From contig JAFQVZ010000363.1 of the NCBI GenBank assembly GCA_017407765.1, positions 1 to 8,528 of the forward strand: a stretch of DNA of 8,528 nt, given 5' to 3'. Source of the DNA: Clostridia bacterium (GTDB taxonomy: Bacteria; Bacillota; Clostridia; Oscillospirales; Butyricicoccaceae). Of this stretch, positions 1 through 6,098 are shown piece after piece. The position numbers and the translations under genes were made by a program. The notes under the pieces are model-generated. The model was not told where the DNA came from and did no database searches. It saw only the letters and a list, made by a program, of their open reading frames with translations. Position 1 is the stretch's first letter, and each line of letters starts with the position of its first letter.

Positions 1-30
1 CGGATATTTCCAATAATATCTCTGTTCCAA

Positions 31-133
31 TCCTCAGTCGGCACAAGGCCGACAGCTCCTTTCCCAAAGGAGCCTTGGATACGCCCTCTCAGTCACCCTT
101 TGGGTGCCAGCTCTCCCAGAGGGAGAGCCAAGA
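31..133. repeat. Two tandem copies of a double-hairpin palindromic intergenic element
   Basis: Two degenerate copies share one layout: a CTCAGTC-like lead, a small hairpin, then AGCTC opening a larger hairpin that closes with GAGCC. Copy 1 (about 31-80) has GTCGGC 37-42 pairing with GCCGAC 48-53, and GCTCCTTT 55-62 pairing with AAAGGAGC 66-73. Copy 2 (about 84-133) has CACCC 94-98 pairing with GGGTG 102-106, and GCTCTCCC 110-117 pairing with GGGAGAGC 121-128. All four stems are perfect. The arms differ between copies but remain complementary, which suggests the structure is kept rather than the sequence. It resembles REP-like intergenic repeats I recall from gut Oscillospiraceae; that family assignment is from memory. 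Confidence 0.7.
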
Positions 134-134
134 T

Positions 135-167
135 ACCTATTACCTATTCCCTCTTACCTATTACCTA
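135..167. repeat. Heptamer tandem repeat, unit ACCTATT
   Basis: Four full heptamers and a partial fifth run head to tail: ACCTATT (135-141), ACCTATT (142-148), CCCTCTT (149-155, degenerate), ACCTATT (156-162) and ACCTA (163-167). They fill the space between the palindromic element and the aspS terminator. No reading frame or other signal is visible in them. Such short tandem units may vary in copy number between strains. Confidence 0.7.
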
Positions 168-194
168 AAAAAGGCTCCCCTAAGGGAGCCTTTT
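167..194 (-). terminator. Intrinsic terminator downstream of aspS
   Basis: Arms AAAAGGCTCCC (169-179) and GGGAGCCTTTT (184-194) form a perfect 11-bp stem with a 4-nt loop (180-183). Read on the minus strand, the stem ends in a run of six T (172-167), giving a classic Rho-independent terminator about 10 nt after the aspS stop. The A/T flanks are symmetrical, so it may also act weakly on plus-strand transcripts. Confidence 0.9.
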
Positions 195-204
195 AAATAT
201 TTGC

Positions 205-2004
205 TTATTTCTTTTCCTCGGGCAGGTCAAGGGCAATAGCCAGCTCGCGGAGCTGCTTGTCCTCAACAGGCGAGGGGCAATCCATCATCAGGTCGGATGC
301 GTTCTGGACCTTGGGGAAAGCGATAACATCGCGGATGCTCTCGGTGCCTGCCATCCACATTACCAGACGGTCGAGGCCGTATGCAAGGCCGCCGTGGGGA
401 GGTGCGCCATACTTGAAGGCGTTGAGCATGTGGCCGAAACGCTCCTGTGTGTCTTCCTCGGTGAAGCCCAGAGCTGTGAACATCTTCTGCTGAATGTCGC
501 TGCGGTGGATACGGATGGAACCGCCGCCCAGCTCGGTGCCGTTCATGACGATGTCATAGGCCTTTGCGCGCATATCCTGGGGACGTGTCTCGAAGAGGTC
601 GATATCCTCGTCCATAGGTGCGGTGAAGGGATGGTGCTTGGCATAGAGTCTGCCGTTGCCCTCGTCGTCCTCGCCATACTCGAACAGGGGGAACTCGACG
701 ATCCACAGAGGCTTGAATACGCCCTCGGGGATGATGTCGAGCTTCTTGGCAACGTGGCATCTCAGCGAGCCCAGAGCATTCTGAGCCAGCTCGATGTCGG
801 CATCGGCTACGCAGAGGATCAGGTCGCCTGCCTCGGCACCGACTGCTGCCTTGATCTCTTCGATCTTCTCGGGTGTCAGGAACTTGGCAAAGCTGGAGGA
901 CATCTCGCCCTTGCTTGTCAGCTTGATCCATGCAAGGCCCTTGGCCTTATATGTCTTTACGAACTCGCCCAGCGCGTCGATCTCCTTGCGGGAGAACTTG
1001 TCGCCTGCGCCCTTGGCGCAGATGGCTGTGACGATGCCGCCTGCATTTGCAGCGCCCTCAAATACCGAGAAGCCGCACTCGCGTACGATCTTTGTGAGGT
1101 CATGCAGCTCCATCTCGAAGCGCAGGTCGGGCTTGTCGGAGCCGTAGCGGCTCATAGCTTCCTTATAGGACATTCTCTGCAGAGGCAGCTCAAGGTCGAT
1201 GCCCTTGATCTCCTTGAAGAGGCGCTGGAGGAAGCCCTCGTTGACGGCGATAACATCGTCGATATCGACGAAGGACATCTCGAGGTCGATCTGAGTGAAC
1301 TCAGGCTGACGGTCGTAACGCAGGTCCTCGTCGCGGAAGCAGCGGGCGATCTGGATATAGCGGTCGAAGCCCGACAGCATCAGCAGCTGCTTGTACTGCT
1401 GGGGAGACTGGGGAAGGGCATAGAACTCGCCGGGATGAACACGGGAGGGAACCAGATAGTCGCGTGCGCCCTCGGGTGTCGACTTTGTGAGGATGGGAGT
1501 CTCGATCTCGAGGAAGCCCTGCTCGTCAAAGTAGTTTCTTGTGACCTGTGTCATGCGGTGGCGCAGAGCGATGTTGCTCTGCAGCGAGGGACGGCGCAGG
1601 TCGAGGTAACGGTACTTGAGGCGGAGTGCGTCGTTGACATTGACATCATCGAGGATCTCGAAGGGTGTTGTCTCGGATGCCGAGAAGATCTTGACCTCTT
1701 CGGCAAGGATCTCGACCTTACCGGTGGGGATCTTGTCGTTGATGGAGGAACGCATACGGACTGTGCCGGTGATGGCAGCGGTGTATTCGCTTCTCAGGCT
1801 GCGTGCCTTGTCGAACAGCTCGCCGTTCTCGGTCTGGTCGAATACGCACTGGGCGATGCCCATACGGTCTCTCATATCTACAAAGATGAGGCCGCCGATA
1901 TCTCTTGCACGTGCGACCCATCCGCAGACGGTGACGCGCTTGCCGATATCTTCTTCACGGATGGAGCCGCAATAGACTCTGCCGTTCTTGAAAGGATTAT
2001 TCAT
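205..2004 (-). CDS. aspS: Aspartyl-tRNA synthetase (class II aaRS)
   Basis: This cytosolic enzyme charges tRNA-Asp with aspartate using ATP. The 599-residue product has the usual bacterial AspRS length and order. An N-terminal OB-fold anticodon-binding domain (about 15-105) contains GWVARARDIGGLIFVDMRDR. The class II catalytic core starts near 130 with the AspRS motif TPILTKSTPEGARDYLVPSR (169-188). Motif 2 begins RCFRDEDLRYDRQPEFTQID (221-240). The bacterial GAD insertion spans about 290-425. HHPFTAP lies at 457-463, and motif 3 includes GLAYGLDRL (539-547). The ATG at 2004 is preferred because AGGAA (2014-2018) lies 9 nt upstream and homology begins there. An in-frame ATG at 2085 would add 27 residues encoded partly by a hairpin and is unlikely. 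Position 36 is Ile where E. coli AspRS (discriminating) has Leu and the P. aeruginosa non-discriminating enzyme has His. Identity is certain; tRNA specificity is not. Confidence 0.98.
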   Translation of the reverse strand: MNNPFKNGRVYCGSIREEDIGKRVTVCGWVARARDIGGLIFVDMRDRMGIAQCVFDQTENGELFDKARSLRSEYTAAITGTVRMRSSINDKIPTGKVEILAEEVKIFSASETTPFEILDDVNVNDALRLKYRYLDLRRPSLQSNIALRHRMTQVTRNYFDEQGFLEIETPILTKSTPEGARDYLVPSRVHPGEFYALPQSPQQYKQLLMLSGFDRYIQIARCFRDEDLRYDRQPEFTQIDLEMSFVDIDDVIAVNEGFLQRLFKEIKGIDLELPLQRMSYKEAMSRYGSDKPDLRFEMELHDLTKIVRECGFSVFEGAANAGGIVTAICAKGAGDKFSRKEIDALGEFVKTYKAKGLAWIKLTSKGEMSSSFAKFLTPEKIEEIKAAVGAEAGDLILCVADADIELAQNALGSLRCHVAKKLDIIPEGVFKPLWIVEFPLFEYGEDDEGNGRLYAKHHPFTAPMDEDIDLFETRPQDMRAKAYDIVMNGTELGGGSIRIHRSDIQQKMFTALGFTEEDTQERFGHMLNAFKYGAPPHGGLAYGLDRLVMWMAGTESIRDVIAFPKVQNASDLMMDCPSPVEDKQLRELAIALDLPEEKK

Positions 2005-2036
2005 ATCTTCACATTCCTTACTAAATGGATTTTTCT

Positions 2037-2064
2037 TGTTTATTACAGAGCTTGTGACAGTCAA
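2037..2064 (-). promoter_or_regulatory. Possible aspS promoter
   Basis: On the minus strand TTGACT (2064-2059) is five of six to the -35 consensus. It is followed after 16 nt by TAAACA (2042-2037), a poor -10 with three matches. It lies just downstream of the hairpin at 2067-2099 and would give a short leader of about 25 nt carrying the aspS ribosome binding site. The -10 is weak, so this is only a candidate. Confidence 0.3.
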
Positions 2065-2066
2065 AC

Positions 2067-2099
2067 AGCCTGCAGGGGGGCTCAATCCTCCTGCAGGCT
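2067..2099 (-). terminator. Hairpin between the MGS-like gene and aspS, possible weak terminator
   Basis: AGCCTGCAGG (2067-2076) pairs perfectly with CCTGCAGGCT (2090-2099) around a 13-nt loop. It lies 57 nt after the stop of the MGS-like gene. On the minus strand it is followed by GTTTGACTG, which is a poor U-tract, so termination may be partial. It could instead be a leader structure of aspS. No T-box sequence is visible next to it. Confidence 0.5.
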
Positions 2100-2106
2100 A
2101 AGATCA

Positions 2107-2145
2107 ATGTCTGTTTTTATACGAAAATACGTCTTCATCAGACAT
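2107..2145. other. Imperfect inverted repeat after the MGS-like gene
   Basis: ATGTCTG (2107-2113) and CAGACAT (2139-2145) are complementary across 25 nt. A nested ACG/CGT pair (2121-2123 and 2130-2132) lies inside. The inner part is A/T-rich and would be a weak structure. Together with the stronger hairpin at 2067-2099 it occupies most of the spacer before aspS. Its role is unknown. Confidence 0.35.
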
Positions 2146-2155
2146 AAAGCTCCGA

Positions 2156-2557
2156 TCACTGTTCTCTTACGATCTCTCTCCAGGCAAGGTCGCCGCGGAT
2201 AAGACCCTGTATAAGGACCTCGGCCGTAGCTATATTGGTGGCAATGGGGATGCTGTTGTCATCACACCTGCGGATAAGGTCGTTAAGATTGGTTTCACTA
2301 TCATATTTTAACATAGGATCTCTGAAAAGCAAGACCAAATCGATCTGGTTATAGGTGACGCGGGCCGCGATCTGCTCCTGTCCGCCGTTGCGGCCGGGCA
2401 TGAGGCAATCGACCTTAAGGCCTGTTGCGTCGGCTACCATCTTGCCGGTTGTGGCAGTGGCACAAATGTTGTGTTTGGCAAGAACGCCGCAATAGGCGAT
2501 GCAGAACTGGATCATCAGTTCCTTCTTGCTGTCCTGAGCTATCAAAGCGATATTCAT
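2156..2557 (-). CDS. Methylglyoxal-synthase-like protein lacking the catalytic residues
   Basis: The 133-residue product aligns without gaps to MgsA over its core. True MgsA converts dihydroxyacetone phosphate to methylglyoxal and phosphate in the cytosol. Fold signatures are clear: IALIAQD (3-9), ATATTG (33-38), GLKVD (46-50), FRDP (78-81) and IPIATNIATAEVLIQ (103-117). Against E. coli MgsA, the phosphate-site residues are partly kept: Lys23 is K12 and Thr45, Thr47, Thr48 are T34, T36, T37, but Ser65 is P54. The catalytic positions are lost: His19 is Q8, Asp71 is Q60 in GGQEQ, His98 is S87 and Asp101 is N90. Asp20 (D9) and Asp91 (D80) remain. The frame is clean, so this looks like a diverged paralogue or ligand-binding protein rather than a pseudogene. 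GGGGG (2565-2569) lies 7 nt before the ATG. It starts 48 nt after minD and is probably cotranscribed with it. An automatic pipeline would call it mgsA; I withhold the symbol. Confidence 0.85.
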   Translation of the reverse strand: MNIALIAQDSKKELMIQFCIAYCGVLAKHNICATATTGKMVADATGLKVDCLMPGRNGGQEQIAARVTYNQIDLVLLFRDPMLKYDSETNLNDLIRRCDDNSIPIATNIATAEVLIQGLIRGDLAWREIVREQ

Positions 2558-2605
2558 GTGAATTCCCCCATTCCTTCGTTTTAAATACCCTATATATTTT
2601 CTTTC

Positions 2606-3370
2606 CTATTTCCTGCTAAGCTTAACTCCCTCAAGCAGCCTTACCCTTTCGCCGCGCAGCCTGCGGGCGATGTTGGCATAGGCCACCCTGGCATATCCGC
2701 GCGAAAACAGCACCAGCACCCTGCCCAGATTGCCGCAGGCGATGACGTCTTTGTCTTCGGGGATAACGCCCAGCAGCGCCAGCCCTGCGGCATCCATGGC
2801 GGCATCAATGCCCACCGAATCTCCGGTGTTGATCATGCCGGCGCGGACGCGGTTGACGGCGATGCGGACATTCTCAAGCCCCTCCTTGACGAGGGAATTG
2901 CCGATGCGCTGAGCGCCCCTGAGCGAGGTATGGTCGGGAGTCGAGACCACCACGGCCCTGTCGGATGCCAGGGCAAAATCCATGACATCGCTGCCGAAGC
3001 CGGCAGGGCAGTCGACCAGCACATAGGTGAAATGCTCTCTCGCAAGCGCTAGCAGCTCGGGGATCTTTGTCCTGTCGCAGCTCTCGTAGGCTTCAAGGGT
3101 GACCGGCGCTGTGAGCACACGGAGGTTTTTGACCACCTGATGCTTTACCGCCGCTTCCTTGAGCGAGCATCGGCCCGAAATGACATCGGCATAGGAGAAC
3201 AAAACCCTGTCGCTCATGCCGAGAACGATATCGAGGCTCCTGAGGCCGCTGTCGGCATCGATCAGCAGGACCTTCTCACCGAGGGCGCAGAGAGCAACCG
3301 CAACCCCGGCACAGAAGGATGTCTTGCCGGTTCCGCCTTTGCCCGATACAACTGAAATGACCTGTCCCAC
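2606..3370 (-). CDS. minD: Septum-site-determining ATPase MinD
   Basis: MinD is a ParA-type ATPase that, bound to ATP, dimerises on the membrane and recruits MinC to keep FtsZ rings at mid-cell. The 254-residue product has the deviant Walker A GKGGTGKT (10-17, signature Lys11 and Lys16). It has the MinD-type DADSGLRSLD (38-47), GRCSLKEAAV (66-75) and Walker B VLVDCPAG (117-124). GVIPEDKDV (201-209) is also typical, and GRCSL favours MinD over FlhG or Soj. The start is GTG at 3370, with AGGAGG (3377-3382) 6 nt upstream, and a dedicated promoter lies before it. The usual C-terminal membrane-targeting helix is not obvious: the tail after 232 is basic (RRLRGERVRLLEGVKLSRK), with few bulky aromatic residues. 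No minC or minE is in the window. MinD is the best call, with ParA-like function as the alternative. Confidence 0.9.
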   Translation of the reverse strand: MGQVISVVSGKGGTGKTSFCAGVAVALCALGEKVLLIDADSGLRSLDIVLGMSDRVLFSYADVISGRCSLKEAAVKHQVVKNLRVLTAPVTLEAYESCDRTKIPELLALAREHFTYVLVDCPAGFGSDVMDFALASDRAVVVSTPDHTSLRGAQRIGNSLVKEGLENVRIAVNRVRAGMINTGDSVGIDAAMDAAGLALLGVIPEDKDVIACGNLGRVLVLFSRGYARVAYANIARRLRGERVRLLEGVKLSRK

Positions 3371-3376
3371 GATTTT

Positions 3377-3382
3377 CCTCCT
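3377..3382 (-). promoter_or_regulatory. minD ribosome binding site fixing a GTG start
   Basis: A perfect AGGAGG sits 6 nt before the GTG at 3370-3368. The encoded protein begins MGQVISVVSGKGG, directly at the first strand of the ATPase fold. No in-frame ATG is available near the start, so GTG is the initiation codon. Confidence 0.9.
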
Positions 3383-3413
3383 GATAAACTGCCAATAGGC
3401 CCTATTTGAGCAT

Positions 3414-3442
3414 ATTATACATTAATTTTATTTAACACACAA
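3414..3442 (-). promoter_or_regulatory. Sigma-A type promoter for minD and the MGS-like gene
   Basis: On the minus strand, -35 TTGTGT (3442-3437) and a perfect -10 TATAAT (3419-3414) are separated by exactly 17 nt of A/T-rich spacer. The predicted transcript starts near 3407, leaving a leader of about 37 nt with the AGGAGG site. The A/T-rich island stands out from the GC-rich genes around it. Confidence 0.75.
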
Positions 3443-3450
3443 GGCTTTTC

Positions 3451-3464
3451 TGTCACGAATGACA
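3451..3464 (-). other. Small UUCG-loop hairpin after mrdA
   Basis: On the minus strand TGTCA and TGACA form a 5-bp stem around TTCG, a very stable RNA tetraloop. It falls 19 nt after the mrdA stop and just upstream of the minD -35 box. No T-run follows (the next bases are GAAAAG), so it is not a canonical terminator. It may mark a transcript 3' end or be chance. Confidence 0.4.
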
Positions 3465-3482
3465 AAAACTACAGTAAAAACT

Positions 3483-5564
3483 TTAATTAGTTGCCGCACC
3501 GTTGTTTTCGGGGATCTCCTGCGTGTTCAGTCCGAAATACTGATTGTATATCTCTACTACAACGGGGGCAACGCTGCCGCCCGAGCCTGCAAACTCGCCA
3601 ACGACGCATACCGCGATCTCGGGCTCGTCATAGGGAGCGAAGGAGACGAAGACACCGTGAGCCGAACGGCCGCTGCGTGTCTGAGCCGAGCCGGTCTTGC
3701 CGCCGACCTCGATGGGGAAGCCGACAAACACCGACGAAGCCGTGCCGTCTTCGGTTACTACGCCGCGCATGCCGGCCTTGACGGCATTGATTGTGGAAGG
3801 ATCGAGCTCGATGGTGTCGAGGACGGTGGGCTCGGCCTCATCGACCGTGCTGCTGAGGCTGTAGTCCATTACCTTCTTGAGCAGATGAGGCTGGTATCTT
3901 GTGCCGCCGTTTACGATGGTGGCGACATAGTTGGCCAGCTGGATGGGGGTGAACTGATGGGCCGACTGTCCGATGGCCACCTGAAGGGTGAGGCCGCCCT
4001 GCCAGTCGGCAATAGTATCGGGCGAAGCGACCTGTCCGGCATATTCGCCCACCTCAACGCCGGTCTTCTGTCCAAGGCCCAGCTTTTCGGCCCAGCCCAC
4101 AAGGGTGTCGATGCCCATTACCCTGCCGACCTCATAATAGAAGTAGTTGCACGAATATTTAAGAGCCTCCGACACGTTTATAAGTCCGTGGGTGATGCCT
4201 CGGTCCTTGAAGATCCAGCATCTGGGCTGATAGTCGTCATAATAGGTATATCGGCCAAGGTCGCGGATCTTTGTGTTGGGGTTGATGATATCCTCCTCAA
4301 GGGCCGCAACCGAAGTGACCATCTTGAAGGTGGAGCCGGGGGGATAGAGGCCCATTGTGGCACGGTTGAGCAGAGGTGTGAGGGGATCCTGCAGCAGGGC
4401 ATTATAATCGGCATTATAATTTTCAAGGCTGTAGGTGGGATAGCTGGCCATGGCCAGTATCTCGCCCGAGTTTACGTCGATGACCACCGCCGCGCCGCCT
4501 TCGGCATCGGCGCCCGCCCCACTCACGCTGTAGCGTCCCTTTGCCCTTATATTCTCGATGGTCTCGGCCAGCGCACGCTCGGTGACCTCCTGAAGCTCCA
4601 TGTCGATGGTCAGGAAGACATTGTCGCCCGGCTGAGGCTCGGTGGAAACATAGCGGTCGACCACCTCGCCGGTGACATCGGAGACCACCGTTTCCTTGCC
4701 GTCGATGCCGTGAAGCCAGCTCTCGAAGGCCTTTTCAAGGCCGGCCTTGCCGAGGGTATCGTTGAGGCCATAGCCCTGATCCTTAAGCTCGGCATATTCC
4801 TCCTTATAGATGGGGCCGATGAAGCCCAGCAGGTGGGCGGCACAGGAGGTCTCGTATTTACGGCTGCTGTCGGGTTCGATGGTGACCCCGGGCAGCTCCT
4901 GGTACATCTGAACGATGTGGGCGCCGGTGTCGATGTCCAGGTCAGAGGCCAGAGTGAAGGGGGTATAGCGCGAAAACTCGCGCAGCTTCATCTCATACCG
5001 CACTCCCGCGATCAGCCTGCGCTCGTTTAAAGGCAGGGAGGGGTCGATGCCGAACTCTTCGCAAAGCAGCTCGAAAAGGACGGCGGCATTGGGAAGTCCG
5101 TCGTCCTTGATATCTTCAGCCTCAAGCCCGTCCAGGTCGAGATTGCTTTCGCAGAACTCTTTAAGGTCCTTTGCCGCACGGCTGTCGGGGCTGTCGTATG
5201 TATAGGCAAAGGGATAACCCGCCGTGATGGGCAGGCTGTCGTTCCATGTCAGTCCGCTGCTTTTCAGAATGGAGCAGACCTCCAAAATGACGCTGTTCTG
5301 GTTCTGGCGGTCCCAGTCGAAATAGTTGAACCTTACCGAATAAGACAGCTGGTTCGACACGACCTTCAGGCCGTTGCGGTCATATATCTCGCCTCGTGAG
5401 GCTTTTATATTGTATCTAACCGAGGTCTGGTTGGCAGCCGAGGCCCGGTATTCCTCGCCCTTTACCAGCTGGAGATAGACGAGGCGGAGCGACAGCACTC
5501 CGGCGATCAAAGCCATGACCACCGAAAGCACTATCATCCTTATCAAAACCTGTTTTTTGCTCAT
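3483..5564 (-). CDS. mrdA: Penicillin-binding protein 2 (class B D,D-transpeptidase of the elongasome)
   Basis: This membrane-anchored enzyme cross-links peptidoglycan stems during lateral wall synthesis with MreC, MreD and a SEDS glycosyltransferase. The 693-residue product has a short cytoplasmic N-terminus and one membrane anchor (about 7-30). A pedestal domain follows from about 45, including RGEIYDRNG (57-65). The C-terminal transpeptidase domain starts near 315. All three catalytic motifs are intact: SxxK as STFK with nucleophile Ser411 (GLYPPGSTFK), SxN as SCN (471-473) and KTG at 623-625 (GGKTGSAQT). The ATG lies 5 nt after the mreD stop without an obvious Shine-Dalgarno, suggesting translational coupling. 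Position directly after mreCD supports PBP2 (MrdA) rather than the division PBP FtsI. No rodA partner gene is in the window. Confidence 0.95.
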   Translation of the reverse strand: MSKKQVLIRMIVLSVVMALIAGVLSLRLVYLQLVKGEEYRASAANQTSVRYNIKASRGEIYDRNGLKVVSNQLSYSVRFNYFDWDRQNQNSVILEVCSILKSSGLTWNDSLPITAGYPFAYTYDSPDSRAAKDLKEFCESNLDLDGLEAEDIKDDGLPNAAVLFELLCEEFGIDPSLPLNERRLIAGVRYEMKLREFSRYTPFTLASDLDIDTGAHIVQMYQELPGVTIEPDSSRKYETSCAAHLLGFIGPIYKEEYAELKDQGYGLNDTLGKAGLEKAFESWLHGIDGKETVVSDVTGEVVDRYVSTEPQPGDNVFLTIDMELQEVTERALAETIENIRAKGRYSVSGAGADAEGGAAVVIDVNSGEILAMASYPTYSLENYNADYNALLQDPLTPLLNRATMGLYPPGSTFKMVTSVAALEEDIINPNTKIRDLGRYTYYDDYQPRCWIFKDRGITHGLINVSEALKYSCNYFYYEVGRVMGIDTLVGWAEKLGLGQKTGVEVGEYAGQVASPDTIADWQGGLTLQVAIGQSAHQFTPIQLANYVATIVNGGTRYQPHLLKKVMDYSLSSTVDEAEPTVLDTIELDPSTINAVKAGMRGVVTEDGTASSVFVGFPIEVGGKTGSAQTRSGRSAHGVFVSFAPYDEPEIAVCVVGEFAGSGGSVAPVVVEIYNQYFGLNTQEIPENNGAATN

Positions 5565-5569
5565 TTAAA

Positions 5570-6097
5570 TCAGTAATTGCCCTTTGGCGTGAAACGCCTG
5601 TGTATATTTGAAACGATCACCCATCCAAGGGCCCCTGCAAGGGCCGAGAGGAAGGTTATCTTAAGATATTCGACCATGATGCCCTGCCACGGGATGCCGT
5701 AGAAGAGCTGATAATAGATGGAGGAGATGATTCCGCGCACTGCCATGAAGGAAAGGCCGCACACCATGACCGACGCAAAGGTCCTGCGCATGAACAGAAC
5801 GGCGGCGCTGCCGCAGAGGATGCCCAGCATGGCCAGCACCAGCGCCTCGAAGCCCTCGTGGGTGTGCGACTGGATGCTGAGCAGCAGGCCGGCATAAAGC
5901 CCGAGACCTCCGCCCATATAGGGGCCCTCATAGAATGCTATGGCTGCGATGATGAAGGGCATGGGGTTGACCGTCACCATATCGGGCCCCCACACCATGC
6001 CGCGGGTGCCGCAGATGGCATAGGCGAGGGTTACCAGCAGGAAATAAAGCACCGTCTTGATAAGACGGTCGCGGTCGACCGAGAGAGTGAACTGCAT
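5570..6097 (-). CDS. mreD: Rod shape-determining membrane protein MreD
   Basis: MreD is an integral membrane component of the elongasome that binds MreC and helps activate the PBP2/SEDS pair. The 175-residue product is strongly hydrophobic. Likely membrane segments lie near 13-29, 45-73 (perhaps two), 84-103, 106-128 and 145-163. The C-terminus is short and basic (HRRFTPKGNY). MreD sequences diverge quickly, so the call rests on size, topology and position between mreC and mrdA. Its ATG follows the mreC TAA after a single base, and GAGGTGG within the end of mreC can serve as its ribosome binding site, so the two genes are coupled. Confidence 0.9.
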   Translation of the reverse strand: MQFTLSVDRDRLIKTVLYFLLVTLAYAICGTRGMVWGPDMVTVNPMPFIIAAIAFYEGPYMGGGLGLYAGLLLSIQSHTHEGFEALVLAMLGILCGSAAVLFMRRTFASVMVCGLSFMAVRGIISSIYYQLFYGIPWQGIMVEYLKITFLSALAGALGWVIVSNIHRRFTPKGNY

Positions 6098-6098
6098 A

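Noticed and set aside
31..167. CRISPR array or attachment site
   Set aside because: The repeats are palindromic and tandem with no regular unique spacers, no integrase or cas gene is present, and there is no tRNA gene nearby.
2005..2085. N-terminal extension of AspRS from the ATG at 2085
   Set aside because: The extra 27 residues are encoded across an inverted repeat and have no AspRS homology; the ATG at 2004 has a good ribosome binding site and the family-typical start.
2005..2155. T-box riboswitch for aspS
   Set aside because: Neither the conserved T-box bulge sequence nor a specifier stem could be found, and the spacer is short for a full T-box leader.
394..2202. A 602-codon open frame on the plus strand opposite aspS
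   Set aside because: It mirrors the aspS frame, whose codon bias avoids codons that would read as stops on the other strand. The translation is low-complexity (rich in Leu, Asp, Val, Ala), has no recognisable domain, and no ribosome binding site or neighbour supports it.
3459..5030. A 523-codon open frame on the plus strand opposite mrdA
   Set aside because: It is a shadow of the PBP2 gene, with no recognisable domain and biased composition. The minus-strand product has all three transpeptidase motifs.
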